Positions 23,960-36,479 of a stretch of 64,000 nt of DNA are shown one piece after another. The position numbers and the translations under genes are program-made. Source of the stretch: Blasia pusilla. Its lineage: Eukaryota > Marchantiophyta > Marchantiopsida > Blasiales. Location: the NCBI GenBank assembly GCA_050084515.1, contig CM114271.1:49476001-49540000 (forward strand), written 5' to 3'. The stretch's first letter is position 1; each line of letters opens with the position of its first letter. Under the pieces are notes generated by a model. That model was given only the letters and a program-made list of their open reading frames with translations. It ran no database searches and was not told where the DNA came from.

Positions 23960-26900
23960 AGTGGCCCACTCGAGTACCCCCTTTGATTTTTGCCCTTTTT
24001 GATTTTTTTCAAAAAAATATGTAATTTCGGGTTTCCCCTATTGCTAGAAACAAAACTTGAAATTTGAACATCTCTCAATTTTCCCTAAATATTGAAATTA
24101 ACTTTAAATTTTTTAAATAAAAAATAGAGAAAATATCATGGGGACTTTACAAAGTTTCTACCAAGAGTGGAAAAAGTTAAATAAATTTAATGTAATTACT
24201 TCAACCTCTCTCCCATTCAATTTTTGGCTTAGTATAGGATAAAATCAAATAAAACTTGGAGACAATTGAAAATGAGCTAATGCCCATAATAGTTTGATTA
24301 AGCTAATGTTTCATACCCGATTTAGTTTCCAAAAAACATAGAATCGGTTCCTTATATTTTAATAATACTTATTTGTCCAATATTCTATTACTATCCAACA
24401 TCTTTTTTTCCCAAATTTGAAAATTCATTCTAATTTTCCCTCCAACTAAGCTTCTCATTTAGATAATTTCCATACTAAGCATCCTAAGAAAGGATTGTTC
24501 TGTAAATAGATAGTTGAACTTATCATGAGAAAAACTTCACATATTTCCATATGAATTGAAATATCCACTTTACATATTTAATATATTAATAGTAATGAAA
24601 CCCATACTTCCTTCTTAAAAAATAGAAGATTTGACCTTATAAATTTCAAAATGAAAATCTTCAAGCTTATTAATAAGATCGTTGTTCCAACCCTCATGAT
24701 CTCCCAAATAAGAAAAGAAAATTAGGGTTTCTATCTAGCCATTTTCTTTCCAAAATATAGTTCCAATTTCCTCCCCAACCAAGCTTGAAAATTAAAAACG
24801 AATTTTTAAATGAAAGTCTATTTTATCCTTGAAAAGAACCATTATTTTCCCACTCTTCCACTATTCTCCTTCCCCATTTTTTCCAAAATAAGAGGTAAAG
24901 TTAAAACTTGAATATTTTCTTTACTTAGGCACCTTTTATTAAGAAATAAATTCAATATCTTAAATTAGAAAATATGAGGGTGATATTAAGGTTGTAAATT
25001 TTTTATAATTTAATTTTCTTAAAAGGAAAGTTTCTAAAACCTCTTTCTCATTCAATTTTTGGCTCATAATAGGATAGAGTGAAATATAATTTCAAGAGAA
25101 TTGAAATGCTCTAGACATGGGCCTTATTGAGAGCTTCACAAAATGGGCTAATGCACATAATACTATGATTAAACTAATATTTTAGATATGATGTTAACTT
25201 TCCAAAATTTACTTCAAAATCACTCTTAATCCCAACCAAGCTTTAAAATTGCATTTCTTTCCAAAATAAAATCACTTCCATACATTTTAGTAATACCTAT
25301 GTAATGCCCACTCTTCTATTATTATCCAACATCTTTTCTTCCGAGATTTTAAAATACATTCTAATTTTCCCTCCAAACTAAGCTTCATATTGAAAGATAT
25401 AAGTAATTTCTAGACTAAAAATCATAAAAGAAAACAGAGAGAGTTCTTTAAATGGATAAGTATACTTATCATGAGGAAGACTAAACTATGGTATTAATGG
25501 AATAATAATACCTTGGTGGTGATATAAACGAACTTTCCTTATCCACATATTTGATGAATTCCTCCTCGATTTTGGAGGAGAATTTTCTCCCTTAAGCAAG
25601 TAGCTAGGTGTACATTCTTTGAAGATATGCTGAATGTGGATCAAATGAGCTTTCCACCATCCTAGCGCTGGTGATCTCCAAGTTTCTTCCATTCATCAAC
25701 GAGGCGTAGAATATGAAATTTCTTGTCCGCATCCACTTGAAGTTTGTGAGCCTTTGATTCACCTTGGTTCTAAAAAAAATTAGACTTGGGTGATGCATGA
25801 CTTTATCACCACAAGATTTGAAAATTCTTGCGTGCGGAGGGGAATACGTTGGTGGAAAAACTCATGAAATTTTTTATGGGTAGAATTATACCAAATACTC
25901 TCAAAATTACAACACCTTAAAATTACACCTTGAACTTTCATTTTCGTTGAAATGGAATTTGGCGTCGATGTATTCTCATGGATGATTAGAATTTTCCAGT
26001 CAAACCCTATTGTTCTAGGCATATTCCCAGAAATAGTACTTCTTATCCAAAATTCCTTAGAAAATTGATTGTCATAACTGAATTTTGAACATGCTTTTGA
26101 AGAAGAGAAAAACCTGCAAAAAAGCAATGACTACAAACCGGAACACTTTTGAAAGTCACGATGACACGACCTAAGGGCACAGTGAATTGAAAATGGGGGC
26201 AGTTGAATTACACATGCGTTTCCTGCGTTTGATGGACTTGATACGCAGCAGCATACGGTACGACGTGTGCTGCCTTCTACTCGATCTAGTTGTTGTGCCA
26301 CGACGAATGAGGTTCCCGACTATCACACGGCCTTTTGGTCGCTCGATCTGCCACGTGTCACGCACGGATCTTGTGTACACGGGGCGTCTCCCAAGCCAGA
26401 CCCTCGGCCGCTCGGTCCATTGCCGTTAGGCCGTGCCTTTCCGCGCGCGTTTGATTTATAGCTTGTGCTTGTTACTTTCTTGACGAATGTTCTCGGGAAC
26501 TTATTCGATTCTTACAAGCGTATTCATAAACATGATTTTCTCCCGCTTTGGCTATTGTTTGTATACTTCCACGACGAGATAAATGTTTAAAGCCTATTTT
26601 GATTCGAGATCCAATCAATTACTTTCCCGGGTTTTTAGATGTATGGGAGCAAAAGGTGACTTTTGTTTTGTACGCAATGAACAAGGTCTTTAGAGACAAA
26701 CTCTTCGTCCATTTCTGAATTTTGTCACCTTATCCACCCGCTGAATAGACAGGGACGAAATGATGGCAAAGAGCATTCGAATTCCACCATGTTACAAGTT
26801 CGCTTTCGATGGTAATTAAAGCATAATAGTTTCAATTCTGTTTTGTAAATTGACGTCGTAAATGGTAGCGACAAGAATGTCTATTTCATCTCTTATGATG

Positions 26901-27634
26901 ATGGTATAATTAATTTTTTGTACTGTCATTAAATTAGATATGTTGCACTAAAACTGAAAATTGAAGGTAACGTCAAGGAGAGTTTTTTCTATGTTGAAAC
27001 AGTCGGTGCTCGTAGCTTGCAGTTGAATAAAAAATGATGATGTACACGATGACCACATTACCCAGTCGTTTGAAATATGTACAGTATGGAGCTTTATTAA
27101 CAGAATATTGAGTGCCAAGGATTAAATCCCCGTAGAAAATTCTCATCTAGGACTCCGCACCGAGTTCCTAATGAAGAGACAGTAGATTGGATAATTCTGT
27201 CCCATCGACTCTTCGAAAGTTTTGCGGGCTCGTATCCATTTCAGAGAAAACCTGGAAATTTTGCGAAATGACAATCTCTGCGAGAAAATTGTAATGCACA
27301 AACTACTGGAAGATCTTGTGAAACTTTTTCTTCCATCTACCGCCTCGGGAGATCGCACGAACATACCCGGGTACGAGCGCAGAAATGTGAATCCGTCTTC
27401 CGTCTTCCGTCTTCCACGTCGAAGGATGAGGAATCCGTCTCGTGGCAAACCCGGAGATAGAAGACGGATTGCCACGAGATCCCCGGATCTAAGCGAACTG
27501 ACGGTCAAAGAATTTAATTACACGTAACAGCGGCGAGCTACAGGATGAACGCTTCTCTCCGAACTATAGTTCTATACTGTCACCCCCGCTTCTGACATTT
27601 GAAGCTTTGTGGAGGCGACGATGGTGACACTGAA
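23960..27634. other. AT-rich region without a recognised gene
   Basis: Long AT-rich stretch. Frames at 25486-26127 on the minus strand reach 115 codons and 26187-26429 plus reaches 80, but none shows a domain I know or a defensible exon chain. A 12-bp inverted repeat, TCTCGTGGCAA with TTGCCACGAGA, lies at 27438-27479. No terminal repeats seen. Confidence 0.4.
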
Positions 27635-28944
27635 TTACAAGCTCATGCTCTGTGGGATGGGCTTTTGCGTCCTGCGGCCTTGGGTCATCATATGAAGGTA
27701 ACGGTCCTGTAGCAGGTACAGAAAGCACATTATCGCAATTGAAATCGAGAAGGAGATATTCAAGGCTCTAATACTCGACTGGGTCACCAACTCATAAATC
27801 TGAATTCCAATGTAGATGTTGATCACTCCCAGAAATAAAGCTCCAGTGCCGAAACACCAGTGGATAGCGAACCAAAATGGTCGCAACTGTGCACCCCTGC
27901 GACACAACGAGTAAATGAGTTGTACGCTCTACACGAGATTGACGCTCTGAATATCATCCTCCTCATAACGCACAGACCTACTCACTTGTATCAAATATAT
28001 ACGAATATATACGACTCCTGTCTTATTGATGTTCGGTGGACTCCAAACTGAGAACTCTGGTTGCAGTATCTTTGATCTAGAGATGGATGCAGATTAATGA
28101 AATGAAAGTAAAGCAAAAGAAATGCAACTTTGTGATCCCTTAGAGCAATTTCAACAGACGTCCTGGAACGTAATGTCTGATCGATGCTTGGTACATACCG
28201 TGCCGGTCGGACCATACCCAGGAAGGGCTGCATCCATATCAATACGCAGATTGCGAGTCCTAGGCGCTGGTGGGTATAATCCAATGCAACCCCTGTTTTG
28301 ATCATCAAGACTGCAACTCCACCTGTGGCCAACCCAACTGCAAAGATCTGCAGGAATACCAAAGTAATTGAAACGTGAGCTTAATAAGCTGAGCATATAG
28401 TGTGTATGGCAGGGCAAAACTTCGTAAAAAAAAAATTTGACTGACAGCACTGATCCCTCGAAAGGTCTTTTGAAGGACCATACTTCTGAATCCCTACCTG
28501 CAAAATTATGTGAAGGTAGAACATCGCCCAAACTCGAGTAGTTGAGGGCTTCGAGTGCTCATCGCCCATGAACGGCTTGCTTGAACGGATAAGGAGGATA
28601 GCCAATGGCATCAGAAATCCCATGGACGCCCACATGAGCCAGCCATGGATCTTTATCCACTTCAAATCTCCCTGCATTATTCAAGATGGTCTGTATGCAG
28701 TTAGCACTTCACACTTACCAATATTCCCATAATTTCATATCTGCTCTCGAAATACATCCAACCATTTTCTACATCAGGAAGCTCAACCTGGCGGTCTTCA
28801 CAATAACTACAGCAGATTCAGATGTCGGCATCTGGGGTCAAAATTAGGGAAACTAGAAGGGAAAGGAACGAAGCTCACATTGTCATCGGCTGCTACTCCC
28901 TGAACGCCGATTAGCAGCAGTACGATGAGCGATAGTGCCGACAT
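27635..28944 (-). CDS. Cytochrome b561 domain protein, five exons
   Basis: Host gene encoding a predicted 239-residue transmembrane b-type cytochrome that moves electrons across a membrane, with ascorbate the usual donor in the family. Proposed exons on the minus strand: 28944-28879, 28787-28719, 28671-28498, 28347-28199, 27896-27635. All introns are GT-AG and the joined phases agree; the first acceptor (28788) is the least certain. Residues 1-20 form a signal peptide (MSALSLIVLLLIG). Heme-ligand candidates are His54 (WIKIHGWLMW), His99 (FYLHIILQ), His129 (DYTHQRLGL) and His165 (FAIHWCF), the four-histidine pattern of the family, in hydrophobic helices. WASMGFLMP is typical of plant single-domain b561 proteins. 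No DOMON domain is seen upstream. Confidence 0.85.
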
Positions 28945-31480
28945 AACTGAAGCCGATAACTAGCCTGCTGCTTGCAAGAGTTCCACACTATCACCCGCCA
29001 AGAACACAGAACCTGTCGCAAGACAGAGCTCCAGCTGAATCAACAGCTGTTTGTAAGAGTACTGGACTATCGCCCTGCAAGGACACAAGGACTTGTTGTC
29101 GCAAGATAGAGCTCCGGCGGAATCAACACTTCGGGAACCGAAAGACGAAACCTTCACTCAATGAAACTTGGCTGTGCACCCTACCAAGTAATTATACCCA
29201 TTCGGCCGCCGATGACTTGGATTGCGTTTCAGCTCAACTCCACTACACTCACCCGACTTCAACTCAAGCGTCAGCCAGATCGCAACGGCCCCAGAAAAAA
29301 ACTGCGGAAGCTTTGGAAAGCGGTCACCTTGATTTGTACGGGGCAGTTCCCATTGGTAGTCACCTCTACAAACGTGGCTCGTATTCTCCACCTGTGGTTC
29401 TTTCGAGCAGGCTCGACCTCATACTCGTTTGGCGCTGCACCATTTTCGCCCTTCTAGAACCCATCGATTGCGGCTGGGATTCCGCAAAATTATCCATATC
29501 AAAGGAGGAGTAACATACGACGAAGCTCATGACGGCGCACGAACACCGTCACCGCGACCGCGAAAAAGGAGGATGTGGTGAAATTTTGTGGTCAAAATAA
29601 ACGCTCGGAGCAGTCGTGCATGGAATGGGAAAGTCCGAGGCCCGGCCAACTATTCCTCGTTGTTAACTTGGATCCAATTATCCGGGCGATTCTATTTCTT
29701 TGCCGTCAGGAATCCGTGCACAGGGACTACTAACGACCTCCAGATTCCTCGCCCTATCACTGTTGAACACGTATAATGGAGCTGGATAAATTTGGGGCGG
29801 CTATGATAATAATAATCACGAGCACTGTGCCACTGGCTCACGGAATTTTTGGAGAAACTGAAGGAGATTTGAAAATGTTGTGAAGCGAGGCTCTGGTCCC
29901 GGATATTCCGCTTGGCAAGACATGGAGCGCAATGTTGGGGACAAGCCGCGGTGCTAATCTGTCTGTTTGCAGGGAATGGAGAAAACTACGAAAGACGGAG
30001 CCGCTCGCTAGGAATAGAGCGTAATAATAGAAGGACCCTCCTATTATTACGATTGGGATCATGGATTCATGGCTATTGCGAGAGGACACGAAGTACCAAA
30101 GTTCGAGAAACGAACCAACGTGAAGGTCCTGCGACGCAAGCGAACCGCACGATGAGTTGCGGAGGAAGGGAGCACAGAAACCTCCTCGGCATAAAAAAAA
30201 TGGAAGGCCTGTAAGGGGTGACCTCCGCCTCAAAAAGAAGGATTCAAGGAAGCATTCCTTTGGGAATCCAGCTCCTCATCGTGTTCCAACCAGGGATCCT
30301 AAAAAATGATTCAAAAATAATCTCTGAAATCTTGAACAATCCGATCCATGAATGTCCAAAAATGGACGTGTGGGCGCGAACACCGAGACGCGTCTCGACC
30401 CAATAGCCCCATCGTTACACGAAAACCCAGGTGCTTGAGTTGGAAGTTTTCTATGGAAAGTTCATGATCTTGAGGCATCAATCTGCGCCGTCGTATCTAC
30501 CTCTTTCGCCTACTCGTGAGTCGTGAAGCCTTCGTCTGCTGTGTCCTGCCTTTAGGAATCTAGAGACGGTAGCGAGGTTCAACTGAGTTGCCGCACGAGT
30601 TCACCTCAGTAAACGTAGTAGACCATGAGGCGGTGTCCCGCTGACCAGCCACTTCCGTTTGCGATCAAAGCACAGCGAAGTTATTATGCATTTTGAAGAG
30701 GAGTTCCAAATTAATTTCTGTCTGGAACCCAATTTAGAAAGAAAAATTAATCCAGAAACAGGCTTAATTGTGAGATTGTACAGTGCTGCACCATCCTCAG
30801 CCCTTAGTGACACGGTTCGGTCACCTTGAAAAGAGATTCCATTAAGAGGGAGGAAAACATCCAAGTCGCTTACCAACATCGGGAATGCAAGATTGTCCAT
30901 AAAACCAAGCAGGCCCTACTAAATCATACTAGCACTAATGACGCACGTTCAATTTTACATTAGGGATTCTTCCCTACCCTCCTCTCCCATCCCCTAGATA
31001 ATGTTTTGAGTTTCAGTTGTATGTCAATTTTTTCCATCCTAGTTCCTTGGATTGACGGAGCACGCTATTAGCCTTGATGCTAAGATCGTGGACGATATTC
31101 CCAAATCTATATTAGCCTTTATATCCAAGGAGTTGGGTCATACCGGCACCCCTTCTTTGTTCTAGATTTATGATTAGGAATAGATCATTTCTTCTACGGC
31201 ACGTGTTCCAGGTTGGGGATGACACATTCTTACTATATTCTTCCCTTAGAGCATGTAGAGATTCCTTTCTAGGTGAGGCTAGAGCCGTTCTCCCTACTTT
31301 CTCCTCCTTGGTTACCTCCGGTCAGTTTGGGTTCCAATCTTCTTTGATGGGAGCCCACTTTGAGACAGTTTTTAGAGTCATTATGTCATGCGGAATATTC
31401 CCATAAAGGTTCGGACCCGTCTTCGCTCTTGCTCCAAAAAGGGGGTAGCTCATGGGTAGGAGCTCATCCCCTCATCTTGG
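28945..31480. other. Unassigned region upstream of the b561 gene
   Basis: Likely holds the b561 promoter near 28950-29200 but no motif stands out. Open frames at 29161-29513 and 29838-30233 overlap on both strands without a recognisable domain. A plus-strand stretch near 30040-30150 reads GPSYYYDWDHGFMAIARGH and ends at a TGA at 30150; it could be the last exon of a small protein but I cannot build the rest. Confidence 0.35.
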
Positions 31481-31481
31481 C

Positions 31482-31738
31482 CAAGGTTGCACGGAAACAG
31501 ACAAGACGGACATGCCGCCTAGATACTTGCGGCCCGCATCCAAGCCCATGCGGGCTTGGCCGTTGGCCACAAAATTGGTGCGGGCTCGGCCAGCTTGGGT
31601 GCTCGCTACGTGCTCGAGGGACTCCAGGGTCGGGCTCACATGCAGGCCGTGGGTATGTACCCGAGCTACCACTTGCTACAACGAGCGGCAACGGCGATGA
31701 AGAAGACCCATCTCTATAGTCAATTTCACAATGAACAT
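31482..31738 (+). mobile_element. hAT-like MITE-related fragment
   Basis: Starts CAAGGTTGCA (31482-31491), followed by GGACATGCC and GC-rich GCGGGCTTGGC-type sequence. It abuts the 3' end of element B, which may have inserted into or beside it. No matching right end was found. Confidence 0.4.
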
Positions 31739-31885
31739 TGTCGTGCGCATACATATCGCTACACAACATACATCGCTTGTCACATCTACACCACACAACA
31801 CCGATCTTCCCCACACACGGGTCGATCCACACATGTACAAAAATGAACTCATACATATACATGGAGATCACACAACCGCCCCCCT
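31739..31885 (-). repeat. Copy B polypurine tract and B1 module, A2-B2 missing
   Basis: Minus strand: AGGGGGGC (31885-31878), then a 139-bp B-type module starting GGTTGTGTG and ending GCGCACGACA at 31739. The sequence beyond does not begin with TGTCA. CAATG occurs just outside the 5' end (40805-40809) and again at 31729-31733, five bases beyond the B1 end; this may be a target duplication with extra bases, or chance. Confidence 0.7.
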
Positions 31886-31952
31886 AGCTGGCAGTTGGAT
31901 CCTCCTAACTCCAGATAGAAAATATCACATCTCTTTGACATGACCTACTACC

Positions 31953-32300
31953 CTATACACATCTCGGACACATCCATCGTCCCGTGGGAACCACATCAAG
32001 GGGGGGGGTCAGACATGACATATGCCACCCTCGAGAACAACCATCACATACCAACATGGTGGCTGCACCCCTTGCAGATCCGCACAACATACACCTCAAG
32101 CCTGCAGGTACCACTGCCAAGCTTGGATCCACCGTCCCATCTACGTTCGGAAGATGACATGGCGCACAATTGCGCACATGATCCTTCCAAACCATACCAT
32201 CTCGTCCCTCCAACATGAGGACTCCGGTCGGTAATACCTGGCGCACACGTAGGATCGTGCGCCCTGCAGTGACATCTAGCGTCGTGGGTGCCGCCTACTG
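31953..32300 (-). CDS. Integrase tail and intact PHD finger (copy B)
   Basis: Open segment of 97 codons ending MCPRCV and TAG. It holds GVLMLEGRDG, NCAPCHLPNVDGTVDP and then the PHD cluster: CMLC, CDGCSRGWH, CL and WMCPRC. All eight ligands of the Cys4-His-Cys3 pattern are present, with the conserved Trp two residues before the seventh. This is the best example of the PHD module in the window. PHD fingers bind histone H3 tails, so a role in choosing integration sites is likely by analogy with integrase chromodomains. Confidence 0.85.
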
Positions 32301-33400
32301 TAAATACACGTAATCTCCAGGATGAAACCTCCTAATCCCTGGACGATAACCTCCTCCACGAATGGTCGCGTACCTCAATGTATCTCTATGCTGGGCAATA
32401 GCTAAGTTCTCAAAGGCCATAGGCATAACTCTACGAAAAACTTCTGCCCTCTGAGAACATGCTTGCACCCACACATGTGGATCATCAAGATCTAACACCT
32501 CCGCCATGTCACGTCGAATCGCTGCAGGTAAATCTGGCTCTCTCCCAAAGAGCAAAAAGTATGGTGAAAATGACGCCAAGGATGCCTGCCGACTAAAGCG
32601 ATAACCCATAGCCAACCATGGCAATCGAGGTCCCACTCCCTCAACTGTCCTCGCTGCAAGCCATACTTGCGCAATCCTCTCTTCACCGTCTGTACCACTC
32701 TCTCCGCCAATCCATCCGCCTCAGGATGATCCCTGGACGTGGTGCGGTGATCTATCAGCGCCTGATCACACAAGGCCTGAAACTCTTCCCTGAACTCGAT
32801 ACCCTGGTCAGTCAACACCTCCGCCGGTGCACCAAAGTGACTAAGCACCCGATCTAGAAACGCATAAGCTGTTCCCTCGCTCGCCTTGTCTGGTAGTGCC
32901 ACCAACTCTATCCACTTGGAGAAATGCTCCACCATGACCAACACGTACCTATGATGACGCATACCATCAATGGCAAAGGTCCCCATAAAGTCTAAACTCC
33001 ACCGATAACCTAAACCCATAATCGGCAAAGGATGTAAGCTGCGAGTGGGAGCATTGAAGGATGCTCGCACTCTGTCACATACCATACATCGGCCACAATC
33101 GCTGCTGTGCCTCAAAGTATGCATGCCGCGCCACCAATATCTGAACCTGGAGTAAGGTCGTAAATGCACGCTTTACTCCGAAATGTCCCAACTCCTCATG
33201 GGCATGTCGCACTACACGTGCTTTCATTTGGGAAGGATGAGGTACCACTCGTATCCTACCATCTCCCCATACACGCAAAATGTGAGTCCCCTCCCACCTG
33301 AACCTCTTGGCTCTCTGTAGGATCCGATCCCGCTCCCTAGCACTCACTGTGCTCGCTATGACGCCAGTGCGCAAGAACTCCACAACCTCCACGTCGTCAT
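32295..33400 (-). pseudogene. DDE integrase (copy B)
   Basis: HAHEELGHFG of the HHCC module near 33180-33210, CMVCDRV near 33090, then WSLDF, KWIELVALPDKASEGTAY and LTDQGIEF (second Asp preserved), and DHRTTSRDHPEADGLAERVVQ with the catalytic Glu. The C-terminal part continues with SRQASLASFSPYFLLFGRE and GDYVYLQ at 32295-32636 in another frame. A frameshift in the HHCC spacer and one near 32500-32620 break it. All three catalytic acids can still be read. Confidence 0.85.
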
Positions 33401-33559
33401 GGATATCACGACCACATGTCGCCTCCTCACTGACCTCCGGATCCAAAGACTCATCATCCAACCCCACCACTGGAGTCATCACCTGTGGCTGACCTACCAT
33501 AGTCAACCAACAAAGATAGGCAGATGCATGCCAACCGGGCACCATCTCCTCATCACTCT

Positions 33560-33942
33560 CTCCGTGCCATCGAGCTCCCGTGACGTCTCTCTGACTCGGA
33601 CATGGGTTACGACTCAACCCATCGGCATCCTGGTTTAGCCGACCTGGCCTATGAACCACCTCAAACTCATACTCCTGTAGTAATAGAGCCCACCGGCAAG
33701 CTTTCCGTAAGCTTGTCGGACTCCATCAACCACCTCAACGGCTGATGATCAGTGATAAGTGTGAAAGGGTTGCCGAATAAATAGCACCTAAAATGTGCCA
33801 CGGCCCACACTGCAGCCAAGCACTCTCCCTCATAGGAGCTGTACTTTGCCTCTGCAATTTTGTTCGATCGACTCGCGTAAGCCACAACGAACTCCCTCTC
33901 CTCGTCATCCCTCTGAGTAAGCACTGCTCCTAGACCCAACAT
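33560..33942 (-). pseudogene. RNase H domain (copy B)
   Basis: Reads LGAVLTQRDDEEREFVVAYASRS, YSSYEGECLAAVWAVAHFR and LITDHQPLRWLM. The first catalytic Asp region (HTDWSML) is separated by an in-frame TAG at 33961-33963. A frameshift follows at the LARWA segment near 33690. Confidence 0.8.
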
Positions 33943-33960
33943 GCTCCAATCCGTATGTAA

Positions 33961-35010
33961 CTAGAATGGGCGACCCCTAACCGGTCTCTGTAAAATGGGT
34001 GAGGACGTCAACCTGTCCTTGAGCTCCTGAAATGCTCGCTCCTGATCATCTCCCCACAACCACACCTGATCAAGTCTCGTCAACAAGGTCAAAGACTTTG
34101 CGATCGCACTAAAACCCTTGACATACCATCGATAGAAGTTTGCCAGTCCAAGAAATGCTCGGACTCGACTCACATCTGTAGGGCGTGGAATCTGCGCAAT
34201 AGCCTCTACCTTCGTCTGCTGAACGCCTAACCCACTCGGGTATATGGTGTGTCCCAAGTACTCAATCTGCTCCTGAAAGAATCTGCACTTGCCTGGATGT
34301 AACTTCAGTCCATGTAGCGCAATCGCCGAAACACCTCCTCAAGTGTCGCTCATGCTCCTCAACCGTGGAATCAAGATAAGAATATCATCTATGTAACATT
34401 GTACAAAATCCAAGCCAGCCAGAATCCTATCCATCACTCTGAAACTCCGCAGCGTAGCGTTCTTCAACCCAAATGGTAAGAACCGCCATCGATACAAACA
34501 ATCTCTCCCGAACCGATCTATCCCCAGAATCTTTGTCTTCTCCTGTCCTCCAACTTTGATAGGAAGGCGATGATAGCCAAAGACGGAGATCTAACGTCAT
34601 TGAAGATCTTTGCATGCCCTACGCATCAAAGATCTCTCGAAGTAGGCATGGCATACCGATCGACCTCGTCATCGGTTGATAGACGGTAATCTCCACACAT
34701 CCGCCTATCCGTCCAATTGCCATACATATCCTTCTTCGCCGGCATGACATGGTGGCGGATGGATACTCCCCATGTGATAACTCCACAAGTCCCGCCTCCA
34801 ACAAGTCGACTCTGCTCTAAATCAAGGCTCGCTCCATATCAGAATACTGCAGGTCGACAAAAGATTGGCGTATCACTAGCCAACTCAATCCGTATCCCGG
34901 GACCCTTCAGCGTACCCAAGTCTCTCTCATATGAAGGCAAAACAAGTGACATGCCCTCGCGAGAAACCTATGAACTCGCCGTCGCTCTCCTCCTATCAAC
35001 TTGAGACCTA
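33961..35010 (-). pseudogene. Reverse transcriptase (copy B)
   Basis: Recognisable pieces in several frames: GIRIELAS and YRYS-like segment near 34830-34910, AKKDMYGNWTDRRMCGDYR near 34690-34750, the YIDD region near 34390 (CYIDDILI), LHPGKCRFF near 34280, and the segment with DVSRVRAFLGLANFYRWYVKGFSAIAK at 34100-34170. Many single-base deletions. More decayed than the RT of A and C. Confidence 0.75.
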
Positions 35011-35164
35011 TCACAGGCTCCCAAGTCTCCATCGTGACCTCACTCGGAGAGGGGCGCAACCTCCGGCTTTGGTTGCTACGTAGCAACCCTAGCCACCTCC
35101 AATGACCACTCCACTCTGACCTCCTACACCATGCTCCACATCCGAAAAATGAACATGTGCTACT

Positions 35165-36473
35165 CTAGCCGCCTTCGCACTCTCTGCTCGAACGCGCCCG
35201 GGAAGTCCATGGGTGCCTATCTCTCCTCGTCTCGCCCTGACCAATGCAGACTGAGACCACTGTGAGGCGTGGTCCAACTCGTGGACGTGACGGTATGGAT
35301 GACACTCGCATCCGTCTATGCTCAGCCCTACCTAGGCTGACTATCCATGTGAGACAGTTGAGGTCCATCGCCTGCCCCAACACCTGTCTCCGTGATGCCT
35401 CAGTCATCCCTGGCACCGCCGTAGTACCGGTAGTGAACCCCATGGCGCGCTCGCGCTCATCTGCTGTAGGCTCCTCCAATACTCCGGTCACCTCATCCCA
35501 AATCATACCTGGCCATACCTGACGAAAGGCATGGGATGCTGGGAAGCTCACCAACGTAGGTAAGGCTGCCCTCAACTCCCCCATCCTATTGGCCGTGGCC
35601 AATGGTGGTCTATCATCGCATGTCACCACCTGAGATTGACGCCCTGAGTCCAAAATAGCATCCACCGTGAGATGTGGTGCTCTCTGGACTCCACTGTAGG
35701 CTCGACTCAGTACCTCTCATGGTATCAGGTTCGTCCACCATAGTCGTGGACGATGGGCACGTGACCCAACTCTCGCTGCATCTAACAACACAGCCGGTCC
35801 CAACCAAGACCTCACCTGATGTACACTCGTCATCACACGTGCACGAGTATCTCCCAACAACGGCACGTTCTCCAAAATGTACGCTGGAGAACATATCTGA
35901 CTCTGCTGCAAGTGTCGTACTACTCGCAGCATCTCCCAAAACATCCCGACCTCGGATCCTGCAATCCAAATCCTCGGCCAGCTGACATGGCCATCCAGCA
36001 ATCACCAAATGAATGGTGCCAACTCTATCCAGATCATGCGCCCCCACCAACGATATGTCGGCGGGTAGCGTATGCTGGTATCCCCGTACTGCAGATACCG
36101 ACAACAACTCAGAATACCTGTGGACCAATCTCGCCACATGACGTAATGATACTCGCCGCGCGGTCTCATCTCTCTCCACATAAAGGTATTGGTGCACCCG
36201 TATGCCCGCCTGCAATACTGCAGCCAATCCGGTGCTAATCCCTCCAAAGAGATCTAACACCCTAACACCCTCCCCTGGGCATTGCCACACAACAAGTGTG
36301 GTATCTAGTGGGGTCATCGTCTCCACTCCAAGAGCCCGATCGCCACGTGACTCTCGCTGCTCTGGGATAAAAACATGACTCCACGCCGCCTCACGAGGTC
36401 GTCGGCACTCCTCTCCAGCTCTCAGTCGTACCCCATAATGGTGAAGAGGCATCGCTAACATGGGAAGAGACAC
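35165..36473 (-). pseudogene. DNMT3-like cytosine-5 DNA methyltransferase domain (copy B)
   Basis: 286-codon frame 36473-35613 with motif I VRVLDLFGGISTGLAAVLQ, YLYVERDETARRVS, and motif IV VIAGWPCQ; the catalytic Cys is intact. After a frameshift at motif IV, the 36001-35717 frame gives motif VI AYILENVPLLGD and motif VIII SRAHRPRLWWTN. The 35665-35165 frame gives ERAMGF and RRQVLGQAMDLNCLTW (motifs IX-X). All motifs needed for cytosine-5 methylation are readable in linear order. The diverged family B keeps the same motif set as A, C and D, suggesting that methylation was selected while the families were active. Confidence 0.85.
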
Positions 36474-36479
36474 CCGCCA

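Noticed and set aside
25486-26127. Minus-strand frames up to 115 codons as a host gene
   Set aside because: No recognisable domain, no coherent exon chain, AT-rich context.
29838-30233. 131-codon minus frame and its 100-codon plus-strand shadow
   Set aside because: The two overlap and neither shows a domain; a short plus-strand tail near 30040-30150 looks protein-like, but I could not build a gene.
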